The notes beneath the pieces are model-generated. The model made no database searches. It worked only from the letters and a program-made list of their open reading frames with translations, and was not told where the DNA came from. This document shows, in pieces, positions 1-21,467 of a stretch of 64,000 nucleotides of DNA. This stretch comes from Tethya wilhelma (lineage: Eukaryota > Porifera > Demospongiae > Tethyida > Tethyidae), in NCBI GenBank assembly GCA_964030475.1, contig CAXIPT010000003.1, forward strand, positions 3,346,901 through 3,410,900, read 5' to 3'. The translations under genes were made by a program, and so were the position numbers. Numbering within the stretch: position 1 is the first letter of the stretch; every line of letters begins with the position of its first letter.

Positions 1-50
<50 letters not shown>
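1..50. repeat. (CA)n microsatellite
   Basis: Uninterrupted CA dinucleotide run at the left edge. A second run lies at about 211-244, directly before the first visible exon of the RRM gene, where its end supplies the CACAG acceptor. Confidence 0.95.
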
Positions 51-53
<3 letters not shown>

Positions 54-209
54 CCTGTCCTGTTATAAAGCTACCATTACACGGTCACGCCTGCCCCAAA
101 AGGGGCAACAAGTCAGTAAAACTGGGCAGCAGGGTCAACTTGCTGGTACACATCTATGAACTGCTAGCCCTCCTTTGCTTCTATACCACTTGAGACATTG
201 TTGACACTG

Positions 210-245
<36 letters not shown>

Positions 246-247
<2 letters not shown>

Positions 248-1514
248 GAGTCGACAGAGTCCAGTTCAACTTATCACCAAGACTCGGCCCCTCTGTTTAC
301 GAGTACCTCTGTCCCCCATTTGAGAAGGCCCAAGAGAGCACTGGAAGCTGACTCCAACCAGATCAAGATCTACGTCGCCAACATGCCACTGGAGAAGACC
401 ATAGAGGAGGTGAAGGAGATGTTTGGTGTTTTTGGAGAGGTCTTCAGTCTACGGTACCACCCTGAGCACAGGGACAAGATCTTCCTGGTGAGACTGCCTC
501 CGTGTGACTGAGACTGTGTGATCATTATTCTTTGATATACTGTATAGTGGGAAATTTTCGTAAATGTGCAAGTTTTCGTATTTTTTGTATGGCCATTCAA
601 ATATTATACGAAAATTTCACATCTGCATTATGTGCAATACAAGCGCACACCGCGTGTACAAAATTTAAAACTACGAAAAAAAATTTGGCGCTCCTTCTAC
701 TGATTTATGCAAAATTTTGAATTACAAAAATTTCCCGCTATACAGTAATGTATTATTTATTTTTGGTTGGAAACAGATAATGGGCCGGACCGAAGGACTG
801 CAAGCCATAGAGAACCTGCATGGACACACGTTCAAAAATGGTCAGCGACTGATTGTGGAGGTGGCTCACATCCAGGTGAGTCGGTCACACACAGTGGTGT
901 ACCGTAGATGGGGAGATTTTTGTCAGTGTAACACTTCATCTGTTAAAATGTCGCTCGTGTGATCATCCATCTCTGTATCTTGCAGAGGATGGGAGTCCCG
1001 GGCCAGAGATCTTGGACTGGTGCCGGCTTTTCTTCGTCTCCTCCTCCGAGACAGCGCAGCCCCATGAGTGGGAGCTCAGAGAATGTCTCAAGTGGGGAGA
1101 AAATGAAGGTAGGTCAAGAGGGAAGAGAGGGTGTGTATGTGTGTGTGTGTGGGTGTGTGGGTGTGAGAGAGAGAGAGAGAGATTCACCTCCCTGTGTGTG
1201 TGTGTGTGTTTAGCTATTTGTGAAGAACATTCCTTTTGGCAAGACTCTTGAAGAGATGAGGGAGCTGTTCTCCAAGTATGGCAAGGTTTATAGCATCGTA
1301 CAGGACCCTCAGAGAAAGCATGTTGTCTATTTGGTACGTTACTTCTAACTCTACATTGTATGTGTAGAGATACATGGGAATGATGCTGTGCTCATTCTAA
1401 TTGTAGCACACCACAGTTGAGTCTGGCAGGAAGGCCATCCAGGCTCTTCATGGGAGAGCCATCTCCAAGAACAGCCGGCCTCTTGTAGTGGAGGAGAGTT
1501 GTGGCTACATGTGA
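246..1514 (+). CDS. Two-RRM RNA-binding protein, 3' part of gene
   Basis: Five exons, all joined in phase 0, can be read: about 246-487, 777-875, 986-1108, 1214-1333 and 1407-1514, each with GT-AG borders, ending at a TGA. The first exon is open upstream of any ATG and follows a CACAG acceptor, so the true start is probably left of the window. The protein has a Ser/Thr-rich lead, RRM1 (IKIYVANMPLEKTIEEVKEMF to RLIVEV), a Ser/Pro/Arg-rich linker coded by exon 3, then RRM2 (LFVKNIPFGKTLEEMRELF to RPLVVEE), and stops a few residues later. Both RRMs have the RNP2-like start and the LxxLHG helix-2/strand-4 pattern, but the aromatic RNP1 motif is poor in both (DKIFLIM and RKHVVYL), so RNA contact may be atypical. 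An exact family (RBM4-like or other) cannot be assigned. Intron 1 holds a MITE-like element. Confidence 0.8.
538..747. mobile_element. MITE-like element, 210 bp, TACTGTATAG termini
   Basis: Terminal inverted repeats of more than 20 bp (TACTGTATAGTGGGAAATTT on the left, its near complement ending TATACAGTA on the right) bound an AT-rich interior with further internal inverted GAAAATTT words. It lies in intron 1 of the RRM gene. An element of the same length and termini is at 58226-58435. No coding capacity is seen. Confidence 0.7.
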
Positions 1515-2269
1515 TGGGCCATGTGGTGCTATGGTCATGTGACAGTCTATACTACCATATCGTTTTCATATTACATACTCAATGTGTGTATTTGCAATAC
1601 ATTTATACTTTTTTTTTGTCTAGCTAGCCCTCTTGGTGGACCACAGCCTCTGGAGTTATTCACTATTTAATTTCCTCCAATCCCTTGCACAGTGCCATTT
1701 GTGATCACAAATCTAATCTTAATTAATACCAGTTCAATATTTCCTCTGTTTTCGTGTAATTAGAACAATCGATTTTTGATTCTCCTCTTTCTTTTATCAC
1801 ATGATGTAATCACTTAAAAGAACTTTTGACAATCGAAGCAACTGTATCCAATAGCGACCTGACAAGGTCATGTGACAGGAATGTATCCCTTTGTGAGCAA
1901 GCATCTCCATCGGCAAGAGTTGCCAATGATTCTGCATGATCACATGTACCTTGCTGAAGGTTGATTCACTAGCCTCACGTCCTCTAACTGTGTACATTAC
2001 ATTGCATGCCACGTACAGTAGCAAGGTCACACAGTGTACCAATCCATACATATATATAATAACACATCAATGCCACATTAGCACACACACACACACATAT
2101 TCATGGGCACAAAACATGAGACAGAAACAAATAAGAAGTAGAGAGACTCACATACAAACAGGCATGAGGTCAAAGGCATAATATGGATGATCGAAAAGAC
2201 TACAGGTTATAAAGTTCTGAGTAAATGCATGAACGGACAAATACACATAAATTTTCAATAACTAAAGGC
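1515..2269. other. Convergent intergenic region
   Basis: Lies between the stop of the RRM gene (+) and the stop of collagen 1 (-). It must hold both 3' UTRs. No conserved coding segment or RNA gene is recognised; a short CA run sits near 2085-2096. Confidence 0.6.
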
Positions 2270-12875
<10,606 letters not shown>

Positions 12876-13776
12876 CTAAAGCTACTCTCTTCATCAGAGA
12901 GAGGAAGAGAGAGCAAAGAGAGAGGTTGGGGTGCGATAGGTCACCGGGTTTACTGCTCGCATTCACCAATGTTTTTATCTCCCGTCGCGATTTAATTAGG
13001 AAAATTAGATTAGTGAGCACAATTGAATTAATGGGCAGACCAAGCAATACCAAATCTGGTCTGTTAAAATAACACTAGAAAACCAACAAAAATTTAAATA
13101 GTACTCATGATCACAAGACAGCTGCTTTATGTCATGGCTACCATCAACATCAGCATATGCATCAACTTTTTTGTTAAGAGCTCAACTAGAGCTGCATCAT
13201 GCAACAAGCTCAGGCCAAACAAAGTCAGATTATCAACCATGCATGAGCCACTTATACTTTAACAGAGTCGTTAAACTCTGGAACAAGATACCATCCGACA
13301 TTCTGAATCTTTCAGCTTCACCTGAGTCAATTCGTTAATCTTTACAAACACATGTAGACAAATTTTGAATAAAACTTTAACTCGAATAACATAATGTTCC
13401 TTCCAACTTCAATGTTCGTGCTACAACTGTTCTTCCTTTAGACTCGTAATATTAATTACAAATTTACTAAGTTGTATAGCATCAACCCTTTACTCTGGTT
13501 GCTCCAACCATGGAGACAGCCTTCAGTACTACAATATCAACTATTATAATCACTTATTGGCATTTTATCACTCTCTTTTATTTGTATACAGTACTGTAAA
13601 GCAAATTGATAATAATAATAATAATAATAATAACAATAATAATAAAAGTTATAACTGCCTGACATGTCCAAAGTATAAAACTACTTTCTCTGAGGATAGC
13701 TTCTCTGATAAGGAGGAATTCGTAAGAAACCTGCAAACAATAACATGCCATGTACACACACAGACACACAAGTAAA
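12876..13776. other. Intergenic region between collagen 1 start and Drosha stop
   Basis: About 12880-13000 is the likely 5' UTR/promoter side of collagen 1, with a GA-rich stretch (GAGAGAGGAAGAGAGAG). The middle holds a LINE 3' remnant (13129-13338). An (ATA/AAT)n microsatellite is at about 13609-13645, just downstream of the Drosha stop. No other gene is seen. Confidence 0.6.
13129..13338 (+). mobile_element. LINE (non-LTR retrotransposon) ORF2 3' remnant
   Basis: A 69-codon open stretch ends with HLYFNRVVKLWNKIPSDIL, the pattern (YFNRV..LWN.LP) seen at the C-terminus of many LINE reverse-transcriptase ORFs, after a TTSGQTKSDYQ segment. Nothing upstream resembles the catalytic RT domain, so this is a dead 5'-truncated copy. 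Orientation is +, opposite to the flanking genes. Confidence 0.55.
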
Positions 13777-16700
13777 TCATGCCTTGGACCTACCACTCTG
13801 CAACGCATTTTCAGCTGCAGCACTTCTTGCCTCACGAACCCTGCATGTGGTGGGAAAATGCTCATTGTTATGAATTGAAATTTGACAGACTCACGTTGTA
13901 GCTCGGGCTTCACCAATCTTTCTCTTCCCAAAATGTACTTCAACTGAAGTGAAAGCAACAAAGAATGGAAACTCAAACACACACACACACACACGTGTTA
14001 ATGAGTCTAACTTTTATATGCCGGACTTCCTGGTGATCCTTCTTCAAAACGCCTTCATGATTAAGATAAAGTTGAACAATAAATCAGAGCTATATATAGC
14101 CTGTGTGCATTTTCTCACTTGTAATAGGGGAGCTTCACTTGGACTCCTTGCTGCTTGCAGGAATAGACAGCTGCCTGGTGAAGTCGGGTGTTAGCGTCTA
14201 CTAGCTGGGAACTCTCAATTGTCTCCTGTCATTTAATGTTATAATTATTGCAATGACAACACCTCAATATAGTTTGATGGTGTAACTTCATTTCATTGCC
14301 TTACGTACAATTTTAGGAAAGAGATGTTTTTCTAAAAACTGTTCGGCTGCTTCAATTCCTTGATCCAGCATCAATGCAGCTAGGAAGGACTCAACGACAT
14401 CAGCTAGGACTTTATTGCTCTCACTAATGTTAGATTTCTAGGTTGAGTAGCATACAGCAGCACATGTAGTGGTGTTGAGAGAATACACACATATTATTGA
14501 CAGTTAGTACCTCACACTCGGATGTGATGATGTACTTGTCAAAGGACAATTCTTTTGAGAGACTTGTCAGTTGTTTGTTGCAAACAAAGGACATCCTAAG
14601 AGCCTTTGAAAATGGGAAGAAAAATAACTTTTGACACTCATTTAGTTCAGCCTCCTATCCAGGCTCTCTCCTTAGCTTCAACCTTTCACTAATGCGAGAG
14701 CCTGGGTACGAGGCAGCTGGCTACATTAATTGCTAACACTAGAACTGATGTCGATACAAGATGTACATCTTTTACCACTTACAGACATATTTCCTTCATG
14801 CTGACCAGGGAAACGATAATAGATGAATTTAGTGACGAGAAACTGGAGGGTTGCATCTCCAAGGAACTCCAACCTCTGGTAGTGACCTCTGCAGAGAAAG
14901 ACATGCAATGAGCACACTGTACTGCTATTGAGGTCGATGAACATGTACTTGGTGGGGCTGACATCAATTGAAGATGGATGGACAAAGGCTTTGGCAAGAA
15001 GAAGAATGTGGTTGAACTGAACACCTGTGGACGATTCCAAGTTTGTCATATTCTGGAAGAGCAGAACATGTGCCATCATGTAACAGTAGTGATCAGTTCT
15101 TGTCAAAAACCAACCTGCAGTACTTCTGACTCTTGTATCAGGTGTCTGTCTCCTTCAGGATGTGCCTGCTGTGGCAGGCAGTGAAACACACTTTCACTTT
15201 CACTGGTTTTTAATAGTTTCAAAACCTTTACAATCAACTCACAATTAACGGGTCTTTCTCACACCCAATCCACTTTAGATACTGAATCGTTAATGGACAG
15301 AATGAACCAAGAATTACGGCCTGCCTGCTTTAAGTAAACAGCCACAACTCACCTCTTCCTGGTCAGGGAATGCAAGACGGGCAAAGAGCTTGTCGGTTTC
15401 TTCCAGACCTCCATCGATGAACACAGCTCCAAGAATGGCTTCTACACAGTTGGCACACGTGTGTTCAATGCTGAGTCGTGAAAAATCAACCTTTCTATTG
15501 ATAAGAAGAAAGTCTTTCAGATCCAAGGCATTGGCAAGCTTGGAAAGATGGTTGTTCTTCACCATGGACTGTCTCTGGGAAGACAGCTGCCCAACGGTGT
15601 GGTCAGGGTGCACGTGATAAAGGTGGAAACTACATGTCACAGAAATAAACATGTACTAGAATAATAATAATAATAATAATAATAGTAATAATAACAATAA
15701 TAATAATAATATAATCGCTGAAGTAGACAAGCCTCTCTTTTTAATATTATTATATCATAATTATTATAATATTATTATTATTATTATTGCTTTACAGCTG
15801 AACAGTACAAGTATAGGTGAGCATATATGCTAGAACATACGGTGAATAGAGGTTAAGTACAGCTCTACTTACCTACAGAGATACTCCAACACAGCATCTC
15901 CCAAAAACTCCAGCTGTTCATTGTTTTCCAACCTGTCTGCCTCTTTCTCAGCTCTTCCCATGGCCTCAAGCATTCCCTTGATTCCTTTTGAAGGGTTGGG
16001 CCGACTCTTGCTGAAGTAGACGAGCCTCTCTCTTCCACCATTAGCGAGCATGGTCTTGACATTATCTTCAGCAGTGTTGTAAGTGAGTGTGGTTGAGGAA
16101 GGATGGGTGAGAGCTCTCTGAAGGAGGTGGGTATCTTTGAACTGATAATGGAGTCTCTCTTGGAGTGCTTTCAGAGAGTCTTGGATGAAAATGTGTTGCG
16201 TGACGACAGAGAGAAGGGAGACGTGCTGAGAGAAATGAGAGAGATGAGGGTCAGTCTCAAAGTGTTACACATGTACACACTAACCTGCACAACGTCAGAG
16301 TGGAGGCCAGTGAAACAGCAGCCTTCACTGGGGACCCAAACCATGACAGTGCTAGTTGGTGAACCACTTGCACCAGATAAACTCTGCTTCAAGTTCTTGA
16401 GCTGAAAGTGCTCCTTTATTGTTAACTTTCTGTAGAACAGAGATCAGTCAACACCTCTTTTTTAGCGGTAATAACACACACTACCTTTTTGCTTGTCTCT
16501 CAAGAAGCTCAGTGTACAGTGCCTGGTCTTTCTTCCATCTTTTAAAACAGATAACACATTTGAGTTGATAATATCACCACATATCGCAATACTCACTGAT
16601 GGACGTGATGGTTGCGCGTTCTACTTTTGTGGAGATGGCCAATCATGAGTGACGATGAACGGCTCTGATATCAGCAGAGAGACGCAGTGAAGAAGTACTT

Positions 16701-19700
16701 TTACAACTTCAACAAGAAATGCACATTGACTTACTCCTGGTCCACTTGAGCTTCTCCATTCCAGCTTGTCCACTCTCAAACAGGCTGGACACTGCAGGTT
16801 TGTTGCAATAAATTTCTCAATACAAATTTTCTCAACAATGCTAACCCTTGCAGGATGAGTGACAAGAAATCCATTTGTAAGAGAGTTCAGTGTACGCCTG
16901 CTCATTTCTGCCAGAGGTTTGTGTTGCTGCAACAGATAGAGCAGCACTTCAGCCAGCGAGAGAGACCGACCAGCTCGTGTGAACTTGGGGATGAACAGGA
17001 GCTCCTTGCAAAATGGCTTCAAACCTGCTTGGTGGTTTTGGAGGACACATGCCAGTTTTCAGTCTAGATGTGCATAAACATTATACTACGACTCACACTC
17101 AACCCAGTCATACAGCTCACACAACCTAACAAAGAGATATTCTTGTAACAAAAGAGCTCCTTTTATTGTAAACTCCTGACAAAAAAGCACAAACAATACT
17201 GTGAGTGTCAACCATTAATAAAGTACATTTCATTCGCTCACATTAGACATGGTCTCCTTCTTCAGTTCAATTGTATACTCACCACTGTATCTCTCAAACC
17301 TACAGCGTTGAAGCTGCATGGCAGGAAACAGGTGGTCAATCAACAAACAGCCACTACACACGTACACCTCTCAGTCTCACATGATCCAGAGGAGCCGAAG
17401 AAACGACTGAGAAGCCTCTGAACTCAAACACGTCTCCATTCTCCCTCCTGATGGAAGTCAGTCCACTCAACTGAATGGCATGGATACACATTCATGCATA
17501 ATATTATGAGTAATTTGTGAGCTACACCGTCATTACAATCATTATACCTCAAAGTTTTCCGTTGGAGCAACTGTGACAGCATAGCTATGGTAAGAAGACG
17601 GTCCCAGAGGGGGAGCTTCCTCCTCTGCATGCTGGGTCAGATAGAAGAGGTGTTGTTTGTGAAGAAGTAATGATCTAACAACATTGCTGGCCATTCAAAT
17701 TAATTATATGCTATAGAACATACGGTGCTACAGGTTAAGTACAGCTCTACTTACCTACAGAGATACTCCAACACAGCATCTCCCAAAAACTCCAGCTGTT
17801 CATTGTTTTCCAACCTGTCTGCCTCTTTCTCAGCTCTTCCCATGGCCTCAAGCATTCCTTTGATTCCTTTTGAAGGGATGGGCCGACTCTTGCTGAAGTA
17901 GACAAGCCTCTCTCTTCCACCATTAGCGAGCATGGTCTTGACATTATCTTCAGCAGTGTTGTAAGTGAGTGTGGTTGAGGAAGGATGGGTGAGAGCTCGG
18001 TGAAGGAGGTGGGCATCTTTGAACTGATAATGGAGTCTCTCTTGGAGTGCTCTCAGAGAGTCTTGGATGAAAATGTGTTGTGTGACGACAGAGAGAAGGG
18101 AGACGTGCTGAAAGAAGTGAGAGAGATGAGGGCCAGTCTCAAAGTGTTACACATGTGCACACTAACCTGCACAACGTCGGAGTGGAGGCCAGTGAAACAG
18201 CAGCCTTCACTGGGGACCCAAACCATGACAGTGCTAGTTGGTGAACCACTTGCACCAGATAAACTCTGCTTCAAGTTCTTGAGCTGAAAGTGCTCCTTTA
18301 TTGTCAACTTTCTGTTGAACAGAGATCAGTCAACACATCTTTTTAGCGGTAATAACACACACTACCTTTTGGCTTGTCTCTCAAGAAGCTCAGTGTACAG
18401 TGCCTGGTCTTTCTTCCATCTTTTAAAACAGACAACACATTTGAGTTGATAATATCACCACATGCCACAATACTCACTGATGGACGTGATGGTTGCGCGT
18501 TCTACTTTTGTGGAGATGGCCAATCATGAGTGACGAGGAACGGCTCTGATATCAGCAGAGAGACGCAGTGAAGAAAAACTTTTACAACTTCAACAAGAAA
18601 TGCACATTGACTTACTCCTGGTCCACTAGAGCTTCTCCATTCGAGCTTGTCCACTCTCAAACAGGCTGGACACTGCAGGTTTATTGCAATAAAATTTCTC
18701 AATACAAATTTTCTCAACAATGCTAACCCTTGCAGGATGAGTGACAAGAAATCCATTTGTAAGAGAGTTCAGTGTACGCCTGCTCATTTCTGCCAGAGGT
18801 TTGTGTTGCTGCAACAGATAGAGCAGTACTTCAGCCAGCGAGAGAGACCGACCAGCTCGTGTAAACTTGGGGATGAACAGGAGCTCCTTGCAAAATGGCT
18901 TCAAACCTGGTTGGTGGTTTTGGAGGACACATGCCAGTTTTCAGTCTAGATGTGCATAAACATTATACTACGACTCACACTCAACCCAGTCATACAGCTC
19001 ACACAACCTAACAAAGAGATATTCTTGGAACAAAAGAGCTCCTTTTATTGTAAACTCCTGACAAAAAAGCACAAACAATACTGTGAGTGTCAACCATTCA
19101 TAAAGTATATTTCATTGACTCACATTAGACATGGTCTCCTTCTTCAGTTCAATTGTATACTCACCACTGTATCTCTCAAACCTACAGCGTTGAAGCTGCA
19201 TGGCAGGGAACAGGTGGTCAATCAACAAACAGCCACTACACACGTACACCTCTCAGTCTCACATGATCCAGAGGAGCCGAAGAAACGACTGAGAAGCCTC
19301 TGAACTCAAACACCTCTCCATTCTTCCTCCTGATGGAAGTCAGTCCACTCAACTGAATGGTGTGGATACACATTCATGCACGAGTAATTTGTGAGCTACA
19401 CGGTCATTACAATTATTATACCTCAAAGTTTTCCGTTGGAGCAACTGTGACAGCATAGCTGTGGTAAGAAGACGGTCCCAGAGGGGGAGCTTCCTCCTCC
19501 ACATGCTGGGTTGGATAGGTGTTTGTTTGTTTGTTTGTTTGTTTGTTTATTTGTTGTTTGAGAAGAAGTAATGATCTAACAACATTGCTGGCCATTCAAA
19601 GAGATTTTACTAACCTTCTTTAAAATGGACTCCAAACTTGAACCACTTTCTTTCTGGTTTGGGCAATTGACTGCACTCACCTGATAGAGGGGCAGGAAAT

Positions 19701-20927
19701 AGGACATACGTAAGCTTGCACTACTTTATTGAACTCACTTTTTGTTTGGAAGGTGTGTTGCAGTTCAAAAGTTGGTGTAGTTTAGGTCTAATTCCCACGT
19801 TGAGTGAGTCAAAATTGGAACCAGACTGAGATGAAGACGGGCCATCTTCAGCAGCCACACCATTGCTCTCAGACCTTCCTCCTGAGACCTCTGGTCTACT
19901 CACGTCAGTCTTTGAATCTACAAACCACGACCGTACAGTTTCAGTTTCATCTTGAAGAGTCATGCTCTCCTCACAAGATTCTGCAGCACTATCTGCACAC
20001 TTGTCCACTGAACTTTTCTTGCCACTATTCTTATCTTCACTAGCAGTTGAGCCCACACCAGTAGCTGTCACCAGAGACTTAGATGATCCCTCCTCTGCTG
20101 TGGATACATCTAAAGGTTCTTCTTCACATATGAAGCTACATTTATTAGGAATAGCAAGATCCTTTTGAAGGAAAGTGTCAAGAAACATTTGATGCAATCT
20201 GGCCAGCTCTGCCGTCCCTCTCACCACCTGTGAAAAGAAAAGAGATTGCTTTATGAAATATATGAACAAACAACTGTCAACACGTGTACCCCATTGTCAT
20301 CTGTAAGGTAGTACATCACAGGATTCTCTGTGCTTGTGGCCTCATTAACAGCATATGAAGCAATTCCAGTCAATGGAACGGCTTTATCTGCTGGTAACAA
20401 CCCACTCTCTGTGTCCTTCTCTCTCATGGTCTCAGAGACGCCATGAATGAGTGAAGAAGAGTCGTTGCTCAGTCGTCGCCTTTTAGGTGAAGGGTACCTT
20501 GAATAGTCTTGAGATCTTCTACGCTTTGACTCTCGATCTGAAGGCGACCACTTACGGTGAGTATTTCTGTGCGATCTGCTCACTTCGTGTTGACGCCGTG
20601 CACTATCGTGATCACTGCTTCTGAATCGATGACGTTTATCACCATCTCTGCTTGTAGGACTCTGATAATGAATCCTGTTTGATCTAGACTGATGTCTCTG
20701 GTGTTTATGATCACCCCTAGATCTGTCCCTGGGAAGGAAAGATAAATTTGTCACATAAATTATAATCTGTCACAACATACATAAAAATGTGGGACTGTGA
20801 TTTGGGCTTAGAAAAAAATTAATGATTAGATCATGTTGATATCATAATAAAAATGTCTTCACCTTCCTTCCCCTCTAGACAGTGACCCAGGAGAGCTCCT
20901 CCAGTACCCTTCTCTCTGCCTTCTCAT
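13777..20927 (-). CDS. DROSHA: Drosha-type RNase III (miRNA processing)
   Basis: Nuclear RNase III that cuts primary miRNA hairpins with a DGCR8/Pasha partner. N-terminus: an RS-rich region (20728-20290), preceded by a possible 20-bp first coding exon 20927-20908 (tentative start). Then an acidic Ser-rich exon (about 20229-19738) and central-domain exons matching vertebrate Drosha (YTIELKKE, KGALLFQEYLFVRLCELYDW, SLAEVLLYLLQQHKPL, GCCFTGLHSDVVQ). RNase IIIa has LTHPSS and EQLEFLGDAVLEYLC (about 15890-16190), then ANCVEAILGAVFIDGG (15360-15630). RNase IIIb has RLEFLGDATLQFLVT (about 14850) and LADVVESFLAALMLD (about 14380). The dsRBD is at about 14200-13777, ending ENALQSGRSKA. The metal-binding Glu/Asp residues appear intact in both RNase III domains. 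The central domain plus the IIIa first half exists twice (see the 15826 and 17706 repeats), so the spliced product is uncertain. Confidence 0.88.
15661..15790. repeat. (AAT)n microsatellite with inverted ATT run
   Basis: AATAATAAT run at about 15661-15712, followed by a facing ATTATTATT run at about 15750-15788, in the Drosha intron at the edge of the duplicated block. The opposing runs could pair. Confidence 0.8.
15826..17698 (-). repeat. Drosha tandem duplication, copy B (gene-distal)
   Basis: Nearly identical, exon and intron alike, to 17706-19598. In gene order it holds exons for AEEEAPPLGPSSYHSY (about 17631-17549), GDVFEFRGFSVVSSAP, CRFERYSGEYTIELKKE, FTIKGALLFQEYLF, CKELLFIPKFTRAG..., the GCCFTGLHSDVVQ exon and the RNase IIIa exon ending at about 15875. 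Reading is open through VEKICIEKFIATNLQCPAC in this copy. It directly adjoins the single-copy second half of RNase IIIa. Confidence 0.9.
17706..19598 (-). repeat. Drosha tandem duplication, copy A, with frameshift
   Basis: Second copy of the block, differing by scattered substitutions, a (TTTG)n expansion at about 19517-19555 and small indels. One extra A in an A-run at about 18690 (AATAAAATTTCTC against AATAAATTTCTC in copy B) shifts the frame in the exon after CIEKF, so this copy probably cannot give a full central domain. It also carries its own EQLEFLGDAVLEYLC exon at about 17755-17935. Confidence 0.9.
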
Positions 20928-21467
20928 CTGCGCATGAACGTACAAACAATTATGTAGGCGGGGTTACAACTTGAAAACCACGCCCTGAGCGGAAGTATAT
21001 GCAGTCACTGCATATGTGAAAGACAAATCCCAGCTGCTGCATCAGTGGCACTGTGCTGAGAGTTTTTAAGAGGAAAGGAGTGAAAACCGTGTTACCAAGT
21101 ATGTCCATGTTTACATATTACTTAGTAACTAATACTATACTGCATGCAGCTAGACCTACCGGTATGTCATTTTTATATCAATTGAATGTATTCAGCAGCT
21201 GAGCTATGTACCACAGCATTGCGAATCAGTGTCTAAATACTGCAGGTTTAAACACGCACAACTGTCACGCCAATACGCTTTGCTACTAGCTGCTCTGCTG
21301 CATTTGTTTACATTTTTGTACGACAGCTGGAGCAGCCACGTGCACAACACACGTTGGTGCGTACTATTTAGAATATTTTTGAATCCAGAGCCGAGTGTAC
21401 CCAGCCAAGAGCTCTGGAGTGTACCACGCTTTTACTATGCGTTAGAGACGGCTCAGTTGCAATCTAA
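20928..21467. other. Divergent region between Drosha and GH3 A
   Basis: Holds the likely promoters of Drosha (-) and GH3 A (+). A short open frame at 21229-21504 overlaps the GH3 start and has no recognisable domain, so I do not call it a gene. No TATA box can be assigned with confidence. Confidence 0.5.

Noticed and set aside
13129..13338. Intact LINE
   Set aside because: Only the last tens of codons of the reverse-transcriptase ORF can be seen; no catalytic motif upstream.
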